Shown here: positions 10,600 to 21,531 of the stretch, piece by piece
Layout: each line of letters starts with the position of its first letter
Position numbering within the stretch: position 1 is the stretch's first letter
Source: Carex sylvatica
Taxonomy: Eukaryota > Streptophyta > Magnoliopsida > Poales > Cyperaceae
Assembly (NCBI GenBank): GCA_964058845.1
Contig: CAXKVR010000009.1
Location: 181,686 to 245,685 of the forward strand
Length of the DNA: 64,000 nucleotides
Direction of reading: 5' to 3'
Made by a program: the position numbers and the translations under genes
The notes under the pieces: generated by a model
Databases searched by the model: none
What the model saw: only the letters and a program-made list of their open reading frames with translations
Told to the model about the DNA's origin: nothing

Positions 10600-13190
10600 A
10601 GTGATGACACCTTAGGACAATTGATCAGTAAGATTTGTGCTACAGAGGAAGTGCATCGTACTTCCATCCTTCGTTTGAAAACACAGTTTTCTTAATTGTA
10701 GTGATGGGCAAATTAATATGCTTTGATCCGGTGGTTTTACAAGACAATATCACCTCTTTTTATAAGGATTTATTGAGAACGACAACTGTTAGGGATGTTA
10801 CACTAAATCCAGACTTGTGGTCTAGTTCCGAGAAGTTGATTGCTTCTCAATGCACTAGTTTAGAGACTCCTTTCACTCTTGAGGAGATCAAACATATTTT
10901 ATTCTCATGAAATCCTAATAAAGCACCTGGCTCAGATGACTTTTCATTTTTGTTTTATTAAATTTTTTTGGTTACTGTCAAGATTGACTTAATTCATTTA
11001 TTTCAAACTTTTTATTCCAATAACCTTGAACTCTCTAAACTGAACCTTGCTTCTGTTTGTCTTATTTCCAAAAAAGATGATCCAAAATTAGTCACTAATT
11101 ACAGACCTATCAGCCTAATTAATTGCAGTTTTAAGTTGATTATCAAGGTACTTACTAATAGACTTAGTATGGTTCTCTCTTCTCTTATTGATGATTCTCA
11201 AACTATCTTTATCAAAGAGAGATTGGTTACTGACCATATAGCTTGTATACATGAGGTTTTGCTTCATAGCTACCAAAAGAAACTGGCATTCTCTTTAAGC
11301 TTGATTATAAAAAGGCTTTTGATCGAGTGAATTAGGATTTCTTCAAGCTAGGAGTTTTGGAAATTAATTCATTGCATGGATAAAATCTATCATTTGAAGT
11401 GGTCAAACTTGTATTAATTTTAATGGCACACTAGCTCTATATTTTAAATGCAAACGGGGGTTAAGATAGGGTGATCCTCTGTCTCCCTTGCTTCTTAATT
11501 TGATGGCCGATGTTTTAAATAAATCTTCACAACAAATTATATCAGCAGAGTTTATTTATGGTATTGGTAATTTTGTCAATATGGATCCAATTTTGAACCT
11601 ACAATTTACAGATGATACTTTATTGTTTCTTTAAACTGACTCTCGAATGGTGGAGGCCCTTAAATTACATTTGATTGCCTTTGAGAATCTTTCTGGTATG
11701 AGAATTAATTATGCAAAATCAGAAATGATACCATTTAATTTAACTAATCAAGAAGAATTACAATTGACAGATTTATTTTGTGGTAAACTTGCTTCATTGC
11801 CTATTACTTATCTTGAATTGCCTTTACATTTTAAAAAATCTAGTATGTTAGATTGGCAAGCTATAATTGATAAAATAAAATCTCATATTCAAGGTTAGAA
11901 ATGGAAGCTTCTATCCTATGGGGGGCGAGTAACACTTTTAAATTTTGTCTTGACTGCCATACCTATTTATTGGTTGTCCATCTTTCTTATGCCAACAAAA
12001 ATTAGGCTGAGAATTGATAAATTAAAACAAATATTTCTTTGGTTTGGGGGTATTTCAGTAAGAAAGAAATACTATTTAGTTTCATTGTTAACTGTTTGTA
12101 AAAGTAAATCAAATGGAGGTTTGGGATTAATCGATCTAAAAAGACTTAATGGTGGGTTAGGTTTCAAGATCCTAATATTTGTTGTAAATAGAAATCAATA
12201 GTTTTGGCTAAGTATGACCCCACAGGTTTTTCATCCACTTGCTCTTTTTTTTGGAGATGTATCTTAAAAGAGTCTCATGTAGTCAATACCTTGAATATGG
12301 AGGTATTCCTAATTTTGAATTTACATCTCTTTTGTCATCAAAATTTTTTCTAAAGATCAAAAATTACCTCTATCTTCTCAAAAGAAATAAATTGCTAACC
12401 AAAGAAAATTTTACTCATCGATGTTGAATAGGTAATGCATCATGTCTTTTTTGTGATTTTTTTGAATCTACTGATCATTTATTTGTACATTGCCCCCTTC
12501 TCTTTTCAAATATGAAATTAGATTGTTCAACATAATAACTTTATATTTGAGGGCTCAACTATGGATGATATATAATTTATTAATGTCTCTATTTTCCTTA
12601 AGGATAAACCTTTAATAGAGCTTGTTCGAGGAGCTGTGCTTTGGTGTTTATAGCTTGAAAGGAATAAGCTTTGTTTTCAACAATCTCACATGCCTACTTT
12701 AAAGGCCATTGGCTCAAAAATTATTGCTTTAGCCACATTTTGGTGTAAGAATTTAAATAATGGTTCATTGCTTAACTTGTCTTTAATTATGCCTTTAGAC
12801 ACTAATGACTTGTCTTCTCAGGATTTGATTGTATTAGGCCCACATGAAACGGTTCAAGAGGGGGATTCAGCGCTAGAGGTAGAGCACCCTCTAATGGCAT
12901 AGGAAGATTTAACCCATATGCTTGAGTTAGAATTCCTAAATAATTAGATAGGGTTTTCTTCTGGTCTCTTGCGATTAGATGCTTATTTTAGCATATTTTT
13001 GTTGTTTCTTTCCTATTCGCTTTAATTACTTGGTTATGCATGATTTGTGTAGTGCCTATATTTTTTTTTGGGTACATACTGTATGTGTTTCTATCTCCAA
13101 TTGGTTTGATATTGAAGCCAAAACAATTTTTTTTTATTTCTAATGAAATCGGTGAATCACTATTTTTTTTTTTTTAAAAAAAAAAATCAA
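10600..13190 (+). mobile_element. L1-type LINE, 5'-truncated and decayed
   Basis: Plus-strand coding blocks follow the order of plant L1 ORF2 but are broken by stops and frameshifts. 10710-10930 is the pre-RT region ending NPNKAPGSDDF. 11040-11330 holds RT motifs (VTNYRPISLINCSFKLI). 11590-11640 has the FTDDTLLFL-type catalytic box, read as FTDDT. 11647-11898 follows with PITYLELPLHFK. 11950-12201 holds IPIYWLSIFLMPTKIR. Near 12430-12500 there is a zinc-knuckle-like CLFCDFFESTDHLFVHC. No endonuclease domain is visible. The 3' end has 'taatgaaatcggtga' followed by T- and A-runs at about 13150-13190, typical of a decayed LINE tail. Confidence 0.85.
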
Positions 13191-13930
13191 TGGATAGACA
13201 TTTATTGTACAAATGGTAAACTCGATAATTATTGTAGAACAATACTTTGCTCTGTAAAATTGTGCATGTGTCTTATTTATAATTTAGGGTGTTTCATATG
13301 TTTTGATAGTTGATACTTTGTGTTTCATACGCATATAATGAGATTAAGCTTTATTTTGTGATATATGTTTGATTTCAATATATAACTAGTATTCTCCTAG
13401 TGCTACTTGCATGTTTCATTAACTTATGACTTTATTAATGTTGAATACTTTGCAAATTATGATAGAGAAGAAATATCAGCATGGAGTAGCTTGTCAAAGT
13501 AATGGCAATTATTGATCAACTCAAATGAAAGCAAAATCGGAGGTGGCATTGTGTACAAGCTTCTGATGTTTCATGGCATGGTGTAAAGTACCATAAAATG
13601 CCTCATCGCCTTTGCTACTCTTGCCATGCCTCACATCGAGTTTCTGTTTTTTGGTTTTATTTTTTTACATTTATTGTTATAGGTTTTACTTTATTTTGAG
13701 TGAACAAGCATTTATATTGGGATGTCTCTGTTCTTCTAAGTGCTTGTCACCTTTAATTTTTATGTCAGAAAACATCTTGAATTATGGATGTATATATATG
13801 TTGGATGTTAAAATATTGAATAGTGTTTTATGTATGTTGAATTATCAAGGAATATTGATTCTATATGCTGTGATTCTGTGAACGAATTATGGATGTTTAA
13901 TATTGTCTATTTGGCTAGCAAATATGGGTG
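13191..13930. other. intergenic, no gene seen
   Basis: The 89-codon open frame at 13612-13881 is hydrophobic (poly-F/L/Y) and lacks any family signature. I treat it as an AT-driven chance frame. Confidence 0.4.
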
Positions 13931-14285
13931 CTAGTCTATTATAAATCATTAAAAAAACACAAAACATACACAGTTCATAATAACAAACTATGTATGGTTA
14001 AGAAATAATACACAGATGCCTTGAAAAAACTATGTATATAACCATTGTTATTGTACGTGGTTACATAGACCATGTAGAAATCACCATTTTCAACGCTTGT
14101 TTTTAGACTTGACACGACCCGTTTCTATTAACCGCGTGAGTCCTATATATACACGGTTCGCAAACCATGTAAAACCTACCTCCTATTCATACAGGACGCT
14201 CATTGACATAGTCGTATAACCGTATGCCATTAGTTTTTCGGACCGTGTATAGTCGTGTTTTCTATGCTAGTTCCCACTAAGTTTT
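13931..14285. mobile_element. possible CACTA-type subterminal region
   Basis: Many short direct and inverted words of the type ACCGTGTAT, ACACGGTT, AACCATGTA and CTATGTAT repeat within 350 bp. The block ends 'ttttctatgctagttcccacta'. Dense subterminal repeats next to a TTTTCTA..TAGT end are typical of CACTA (En/Spm) elements. The partner end was not found. A CACTA transposase fragment lies 3.5 kb away at 17778-18083. Confidence 0.35.
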
Positions 14286-15780
14286 ATTATTTAGAGGAGA
14301 ATATCAATACTTTTTTTTGCACCTCCAATTTGCTTCTAAATCGATTGGAACCGTACGTCAAAACCTAGTCCAACGATCTTTAGGGAAGTGGTGGTCATTT
14401 CGTAAACACAAAAAACTTGAAAAATGAAAATTCCACTACTGCAAGTGATAGGAAGGCAAAGAGTATAACCATCGATCTTTAGTACAAATCATATTCTTTA
14501 ATGCATATACAAGTGACGAAATCTCAGTCCCGGATCTCGACTCTGCTAGTGACAGGTCACGAACACGGTTTAATGGAATTAGAAACCAAGAATGCTAAGT
14601 AGTAAAAGCGAGAATAAAATCTCTGTCAGAAAATATATTGATACTAAAAAAAAGTTGTTTTCTCTTACAAAGGCTCTTCTTTTATAAGCCATAAGGAGGA
14701 ATTAATTTGCAACAAAAATAAATGACTATCTGGGAAGTATAAATTAAATAACAATTAATATTTCTAGAAAATATAGATGATCAATCTTCAAAGTATGGTC
14801 CATCTTTAATTGCATTTGCACGCTTTTCAAAGCGAGTATGATCCCGAATCGGAGTCCGATTCGGGCTGGTTCTCGTCAACAAGATTGAAGTGTCATTCTT
14901 TCAATTTAGTTCTTTAATGGTATGACCAAACTTCCTTAATTTTCCCAGCATGTGCAGTTTTTTTAATGGTATAGCTAATTAAATATGACTTGATTGTAAT
15001 ATTTGTAATATTAAACAAAAAAATATGAATATTTATGTTCATTTTAATATATGGTTTTTATATAATGTTTAATGTGAACTTAATTTGCAAATTTTGCAAA
15101 TGAATGTTATCAGTATACTGAACTTTTTTATGTACTGTTATTATTGTTATCATGTTGTGATTTATAATTATATTTACCATTCAAAGAGAGATCAAATATA
15201 CATAAATATCTTGGTGTCCAGTAATTCAAATATATTTGAATGGGTAGTCTCATGTAAATAATGAGTCTCGACAATCCAGATTATTTAAATGCGCATGGTG
15301 ATCGAGTATTTACATGAACCTTTAGTATAATTTCATATAAACATGAACATTAAAATATTTACATGGGAATTCCCATGCAACTAATGTCTCAATAATTTAG
15401 ACTTATTTGCATGGACAAAGAATAAGTATTTGTATATATGGAGCTTTAATAAAATATATTATTTTAAATATTAGGCGGGTGGTGGTTCAAATTGATGAAA
15501 TAAACAACGAAAATGATAATAATCGAAACAAAAGACACCCATGCAAATGGTTTTGCGAAATAAAAAAAATGGTAAATTCTGGAATAGACTAAAAAAAATT
15601 TGGACCGTCCATACAATCTGAAATTATCTGCGATTAATTTTACTCTTTTGAAATTAATGGCTATGATTAATTTGAACAAAAATCTGAAAAAAAAATTAAT
15701 CCATGATAGCATCACTCAAAAAAAATTATATGAATCATTCACTGCCATACAACTAACTTGGACTAGCCCTATAATAAACT
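14286..15780. other. intergenic with two perfect short palindromes
   Basis: No gene is seen. 14843-14865 is CCCGAATCGG-AGT-CCGATTCGGG, a perfect 10-bp stem with a 3-nt loop. 15362-15377 is the perfect palindrome CATGGGAATTCCCATG. The word 'gaaaatgataataatcgaaa' near 15508 recurs near 15976. The small frames at 15407-15818 are AT-rich and unsupported. Confidence 0.5.
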
Positions 15781-16930
15781 CAGATTCTAGTAGTGAACAC
15801 CGGCCTGAGTTGACTTGAAGCAGTAGGGGCCGAAATTGAATGAAGACACATTTGTCAGCCAGTTCGAGAAGTTTGTCCATTGAAGGAAAAAAAAGTAGAA
15901 AAATTGAAAACTACACCATATAAAATATATAAAAGACAAATCGAAGAAGGAGAAAAAAGAGTTGATGGAATAAACAGTGAAAATGATAATAATCGAAAGA
16001 AAAGAATTGAAAGAGTTAAAAGCATGTCCTGAGAAGAATGAGTGATAGAGAGTGAAATGATCGAGAAAAATGAGAAGAAATTACAGTTGCAAGTACGAAG
16101 AAAGTGAAATACGGTGATAGATTGAAAAGACCTCATAAACCAATTGAGAGATTATAAACTAGGAAGCATAGTGACAAGATTCACGATTAATTCGTATTTA
16201 ATTCGTTTTTTTGACGTTTTCGAACTGAACTCCGAATAAATGCAAAAAAACGTATAATACATTTTATTCGCGAATAAAATGAGTATAAAACGTGAATCAC
16301 AAATTATTCGCAAAAAAATGGCAAAAAAAAAAATTTGAAATTTTGTTGTTGTTTTGTTTTGCTTCCTTATTGTACCGAATTGTATCCGAATTACAAATTT
16401 TTGAACCTGCCGAACCGAATCCGAACTTTTCGTTTGTTACTATGCTAGGAAGAACCATTAAAACAAGAAAAATCTATATTACTCCATTTAATTTCTTGTA
16501 AACAAACCAAATCACAACGTGAAGACCGAATAACATTTTGGACCACGAAGCATTTTTTCCAAATTGCTCAAAACTCTGCAATTCCACGATATTATCGTTT
16601 AATCTTTTGTAAATCGGGCCGTTAGAGTTTAAGCATGAACTCGGCCTGCTTAGGGTTTGTTTGGGCCCGTGTACACCTTTTGAAAGACTCCTCTTGGGCC
16701 AGCTTGTCGCGGGCCTGATCCTGAGTTTTCCTGTTTTCACTGGTTGAGGTACGGAGGACACCTGGCTAGAACTATTTAGCTGCCAGATTTTTGGAAGAGA
16801 ATCTTCTCCGTTCCAAAATGCTACCGAATTTTTGGAACCATCCACTGCCGATTTGTCGACACCTAGCAAATATCGATTAGACAGCTGTGGCCTGTGGGGA
16901 GACAAAATTATTCACGCGGTAAATTATATA
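15781..16930. repeat. segmental repeat gamma, copy in unit 1
   Basis: Shared with 23875-24230 and, in part, 45430-45560. Anchors are 'gaagcagtagggGCCGAAATTGAATG' type sequence at about 15819, 'aaccaattgagagattataaa' at about 16139, and 'ttatcctgagttttcct..ggttgaggt' at about 16718, which continues through 'ccagatttttggaagagaat'. Between about 15850 and 16650 unit 1 holds extra AT-rich sequence rich in TTCG words. On the minus strand 16620-16720 contains TGGGCC/GGGCCC and AAACCCTAA words that resemble plant promoter site II and telo-box elements. No downstream gene was identified. The 143-codon minus-strand frame across 16905-16474 has no family signature and I do not call it. Confidence 0.6.
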
Positions 16931-17777
16931 GATTTCAGCAAATAATGGACAAATTCCCATTCATACTGGTTTCTACACATGCATTCATATAGATTTTAGC
17001 AATATTGTTTTAATAATATTAGATGCTCGAGGATCAACGTTCTTAAATAATTTTTACAGACTAGATTTTGAAGTTGCCATGTTCACACAAAAAATAATAA
17101 TGTGTTAAGTCGATTATATTATTAAAGTTAGATGGTTTTATATAATGAGATGTAAAATTTTGCTTAGTTATATCTCCATAGTTGTTCTTGTGCTCTTCTT
17201 TTTATGTAAGCTAAATCTAAGCCTTATGTTTCTTTTTCACCACCAAATACCAGGAAGTCCCTATCAATGTTTCTCCACTGAAGAGCATTTGAGAAATGTC
17301 ATCATTTCTCATCAAATTTTTTGGCTATGGGAATGCCAACGCAATCATTTTGAATCTTTAGCATTTTCGAATAAACATTTAATTCTTGATATCACGGGCT
17401 GCTAATGTACGACATTTGTCAGAGGTCTCTCTGATGTTACTCATTGCAATTATTCTGGTGATTTGTATCATATGTCTTATACCGGGATGCACCGAAATTT
17501 AAACATTTTTGTATATCTTTGTAATCATTTTGAAACAGTACACAATCATTTAGATATACATCTATTCTTTGTACTTTTAAACTCAATCGACACATCATTT
17601 TTTTGGCTTTGTAACATTAATTTGGGAGCTTATTTTCATCCAGATGCATGTCTCCTAAAAGGTCTAATAATTCAATAAAACTTTTATCACTTCAATCATT
17701 ACTTTCCTTCAAATTTTTAATAATTGTCATCATTATTATGGTCTGAATCATAATCATCACTACCAATTTCTCCATTG
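16931..17777. other. intergenic, no gene seen
   Basis: AT-rich. The open frames at 17145-17678 lack recognisable domains. They may be remains of the CACTA element whose transposase fragment follows, but nothing in them proves it. Confidence 0.35.
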
Positions 17778-18083
17778 CTAACATCTTGTGCACCAATTTC
17801 CCCGATGCAATTTCCAAATCAATATTAAAATTACCAGAACCATGGCTTGTTTACCCAATAGCATCACTAATTTCTTCAGTACCCTCACCATGCCATATAT
17901 CCAATGTATGTATAGTTCTTCAAACTCATAACAAATCAAATGAGTTTTAATATTTGAAGAGCCATAATTTTTTATAATATTACAACATTGTCGACAAGGA
18001 CAACAAATAGATGTTACATTCTTCTTCTCTCTATTTTTCACAGCAAATTTTATAAAATGATCAACACCCTTCGTAAACAGCAC
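17778..18083 (-). pseudogene. CACTA transposase-associated domain fragment
   Basis: The 101-codon minus-strand frame begins with KGVDHFIKFAVKNREKK, then TSICCPCRQCCN, then IKTHLICYEFEELYIHW. This is the Transpos_assoc domain found at the N terminus of plant CACTA (En/Spm, TNP2-type) transposases: GVxxFIxFA, then CPCxxCxN, then HLxxxGFxxxYxxW. After YIHW the expected 'HGE' run is lost to a frameshift. The sequence downstream on the minus strand (about 17760-17700) is Asp-rich in one frame, as in the usual acidic linker. No TNP2 catalytic domain was seen, so this is a truncated relic. Confidence 0.75.
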
Positions 18084-18600
18084 ATAAAATATAAAAACAA
18101 AAATAAGATTATTTAATGTCTTGCCAATTTCGTTATGACATAAATATATATATAGGACCGATGGACAATCATAGTCTACTCTTTGAATGCTATGTCTCGG
18201 TAGTAAACAAATATAACTTTATTCAGCATTTAAAAAATAATTGACAACATTTGCCCTATGCTCCTCAAGTACACGTAAGATCCACCTCCATTTCGACACA
18301 GAAATGATCAATACTTACTCGTGGGGACAATACGGAGAAATGCACCTAAATTTTTCTTAAATGCTAAATCTACTTACATGTGTTCACATCTTAAATGAGA
18401 CAAAACATTCAATGAACAATCACAATACATGGACTATTTGAATTTAATCCCTATCGGATTAATTTTGATTGAGTATCGGCCTAAGAGGCAACCTAATTCA
18501 TGATGTTCGGGACAATATGGATCATAATACAATACAAGACAATACGATACCGTACAATAATTCAATTAAATTTATATATTAATTAAATCCCCTAATTGAC
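18084..18600. other. intergenic, no gene seen
   Basis: A short tandem of 'caatac(a/g)atac' words lies at about 18520-18560; a similar 'gtctcgatacgatacaatac' run occurs at 32540-32600. No other signal was found. Confidence 0.35.
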
Positions 18601-20186
18601 CCAAAATTAATAAAATAACATATTTCTTAATTTTAACTTATTTTTTGTGCAACTTTCAATTACACTATATTTTTTTTCCGTACTCTTTGTTTTTTTTATA
18701 ACGTTATCAAATTACTTATATATTAAAAAATCAAAATCAACTATCAGTATAGTCAAAATTTTGTATATCTTTCCTTTTCAACTTTATGTCAAATACGTTT
18801 TGAAAACGAAGCCTGGTAATTACCCCCAAATAAATCTAAAAATTCTAAAAATTTAGAATTCACATCTTACCGGGAAGAACAAATTAATAAACATCTTTCC
18901 TTTTGCCACATAAAATCCTTTCACAGAACATTGCATCCTGTAACCCTAATTGCTGTACTTGCAGTGTGATATTTTCCGTCTATACTGAATATTTTCCTGC
19001 GTATAATTTGTCGATATTTCCATATAGCGTGTGGTGTGTACAACTTGCTGTAGCGGATCGTTGCATCAGAATTGATTTACTCAATTGATCATAACTGTAC
19101 AGCACAATTCTCAAATCGAAATTGCGACTGGAGATCCAGATCCAATGGACTTGCAATTGTTAGAAAACCAAATCATTACAGTTTCTGTATATATTTTTCT
19201 TATTAATACAAAATATTGCTGGCATTGCCGACAACCCCCACCCCCACCAAAATAAAAATAAAAATTAAAGCTGGCCTTTGAAAAACTCTTCGAACATTCT
19301 TTGTGTTGTTATACACTTGAATTTTCCAAGAATCCACAGTTTGATGATGTGTAATTAATTGCATGCATAATTTTCACTCTTATATTAAGTACGTGAATCG
19401 GTGATTAAAAAATAAAATTTTATATTAATTAAATATCAACTTTTCAATTAATCAAATAGTTTGTATTCTTTTGATTCAATGCATCTTTGTAAAAAAAAAC
19501 CTACGTAGAGAAGTTTAAATTTATAGCCACATGTACTGCACACGATATGTTAGAATTAAAATAGAATAATTTTAGAATATTGTTGTGCTTCAATAGAAGA
19601 TTTCTATGAAAAGAGAAAAATATTTGACTACAAAATTATATTACGTTTAAGAAAATACCAAGGCAACTATTTTGTTAACCTTATAGGTAATATGAATTCC
19701 TGTGGACTTATCTCATTCTTTGTCAAGTTCAACCACAATGTAGACAAATCCTTTTTTGTTTTCTCTCATATATGTTTCCTGTGCAACGGACCGATACTAA
19801 CTAGTAAATTCTTAAAGAAATAACTTTAATAATAATATATTTAATATGATGTCCAATTCTAAAAAACCCATATAAGAATGTACGAACAAAAAAAGTATAT
19901 AGTTTAATGTATGCTTTCAAGCACCTTATTTTTTTTTACTTATTTTTTGTTACAATCAGAGTATAGTGATGTTCCAAAATTTTTATACCCGTTTTTCATA
20001 GATATATATCAAATAGTTCATGTAAGATGACACATGATTCATACATTGCAGAAGTTGATAATTGGTCTGAACGCAATACATTCAAAGCATTAATTAATTA
20101 ATTTCAATCTCTATATATATATTAGTTTCTACATAACCTATACGTACGTACTACAAGGAAATGAAATATAGTAACACCTGATTAGA
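18601..20186. repeat. segmental repeat alpha plus promoter part of beta, unit 2
   Basis: 18640-19985 aligns with 3340-5250, and 19985-20186 aligns with 7200-7480 (markers 'gatgacacatgattcatacattg', 'gaagttgataattgg', 'gtaacacctgattaga'). Similarity to the HyPRP locus stops at about 20186, just before a hAT-type insertion. No HyPRP coding sequence follows anywhere in unit 2. A Helitron-like end ('gtgcaacggaccgatactaactagt') lies at about 19783-19807. Confidence 0.7.
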
Positions 20187-20203
20187 CATGTATTCGTCTT
20201 GAC

Positions 20204-20498
20204 TAGGGCTGCTCAATAGCCTAGTTGCGAGTTGAAGATAATTTGGATTGAACTCACGAACTCATGAGCTGAGTTGAGTCTGAGTTATTAATCCGGTTCT
20301 GAGTTAGAAACTCTAATTTGGAATCAACTTGCGAGCAACTCGAGTCGAGACGAGTTGACTTGTGACTCATAATATAGTACATAGTGAAACAATCTACTTT
20401 AATACTAACAAAAAAAATATTATATAGTTTATCAAAATAATATATAGTACATAATGAGACAATAGCTAATACATAATTAAAAATTATGAAAATACCTA
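20204..20498. mobile_element. hAT-like non-autonomous element
   Basis: A 295-bp block is flanked by an exact 8-bp direct repeat GTCTTGAC (20196-20203 and 20499-20506). The ends are TAGGGCTG on the left and CCTA on the right, so the terminal inverted repeat is very short (TAGG). The interior is rich in GAGTTG/ACTCG words, like the clearer hAT MITE at 46342-46716. The target length fits the hAT superfamily. The weak termini leave some doubt. Confidence 0.6.
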
Positions 20499-20506
20499 GT
20501 CTTGAC

Positions 20507-20736
20507 CTAACCCTGACTCTCTATAAAACCCACACATTACACCCCACGTACCATCTCACCCAAGTAAATTAACACAGATGATTAAGTTTTATGACGTGTA
20601 ATATTTTTTTTTTTAAGAAATTGAAGGCTGGAAGCCGTTTCTATATATTACTTAGAAACCAGAAGAGTTAAGTTACATAATATATTTTCAGTAACTTTTC
20701 AGCAGCACATAACTAACCTACTAACACATAATATAC
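20507..20736. other. possible residual promoter, no gene
   Basis: A TATAAAA at about 20524 followed by a C/A-rich leader ('cccacacattacacccca') superficially resembles the HyPRP leader. The following ATG has no HyPRP frame. It may be the scar of the missing unit-2 gene or chance. Confidence 0.25.
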
Positions 20737-20745
20737 TATTAATAA

Positions 20746-21522
20746 GAATAAATTGGTTATTTGTCACTCCAAAACTTTAAAATTTCAAAAATATCACGTC
20801 GAAATTAGAAATCATCATAATGTCACTCTCAACTTAGTTAATTTTTAATTGTGCCACTCTAAATAATTAATGACTAAAATACCCTCCCTATTTTTCAAAC
20901 CTCCAGTTCTCATCAGTTCTCTTACCCGAACTGTTTCTCGCCTCTGATCTTAATCCAATCCTCCTCAGCTTGCCTTACCACGTCTGACATCAACCGGTTT
21001 CTGATGGTCGATGTCGGACCCTCCGGCATGTGAGAAATCTCTTCTACAACAGCAACAAGCGATTCGAGATGAGTTATCACATCGTGATTTTGAAGCACAG
21101 TGAGTTGATCATAATCATCGGAGGGGGCAAGAAGCATGAGCTCAAGCACCCGTGCAAATAAGCGAACCCAAGTCGACAGAGAGTAGGAGATGACAGATCT
21201 GAAGGAGGAGAGAGCAAGAGGATTGCGACCGGAGGCGGGATGGCGTAGCAAGCCGGGGAAGATTTGATCCTTCAAAATAAAGGGGACGTGAGAGAAGAGG
21301 CAGTGGAGACACAGAAGGGATTTGAGAGTGACAGAGGGGTTGTGAGTGGAGAGGAGGCGTGAAGAAAGAGCAAATATGAGGAAGGATATTTTAGTCATTA
21401 ATTATTTGGAGTGGTAAAATTAAAAATTAACTAAGTTTAGAGTGGCATTAGAATGATTTCTAATTTTGAGGTGACATTTTTCAAATTTTAAGATTTTGGA
21501 GTGACAAATAACTAATTTTTCA
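20746..21522. mobile_element. Pack-MULE carrying an ANTH-domain gene fragment
   Basis: A 777-bp element with long terminal inverted repeats: the left arm 20746-20887 matches the reverse complement of 21381-21522 over about 140 bp, with markers 'ggttatttgtcactccaaaa' and 'aattaatgactaaaata'. It is flanked by a 9-bp direct repeat TATTAATAA (20737-20745 and 21523-21531). Long inverted repeats plus a 9-bp duplication define Mutator-like elements. A host gene fragment in place of a transposase makes it a Pack-MULE. The duplication is AT-rich, so its identity carries less weight than usual. Confidence 0.85.
20922..21398 (-). CDS. transduplicated ANTH-domain (clathrin assembly) gene fragment
   Basis: A 158-codon open frame on the minus strand. 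Its ATG and first residues (MTKIS) lie in the Pack-MULE terminal repeat, and the body comes from a host gene. From about residue 18 it reads HNPSVTLKSLLCLHCLF, FILKDQIFPGLL, GRNPLALSSFRS, SLSTWVRLFARVLEL and LVAVVEEISHMPE. This follows plant ANTH-domain putative clathrin assembly proteins, endocytic adaptors that bind phosphoinositides and clathrin. In that family the corresponding text is (V)ALKSLxxLHHLI, FILKDQL, GRNxLxLSxFRD, SxWVRWYAxVLE and LVxFVEEISRxP. The parent protein is more than 300 aa, so this covers only the middle of the ANTH domain. The N-terminal lipid-binding part and the C-terminal clathrin or adaptor motifs are missing. It is unlikely to work as an adaptor. A truncated product or an antisense role is possible but unproven. 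Confidence 0.75.
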   Translation of the reverse strand: MTKISFLIFALSSRLLSTHNPSVTLKSLLCLHCLFSHVPFILKDQIFPGLLRHPASGRNPLALSSFRSVISYSLSTWVRLFARVLELMLLAPSDDYDQLTVLQNHDVITHLESLVAVVEEISHMPEGPTSTIRNRLMSDVVRQAEEDWIKIRGEKQFG

Positions 21523-21531
21523 TATTAATAA

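Noticed and set aside
16474..16905. 143-codon minus-strand frame
   Set aside because: No domain, no conservation of the frame in the gamma copy at 24100-24230, and no promoter fit. It is more likely chance in a GC-richer patch.
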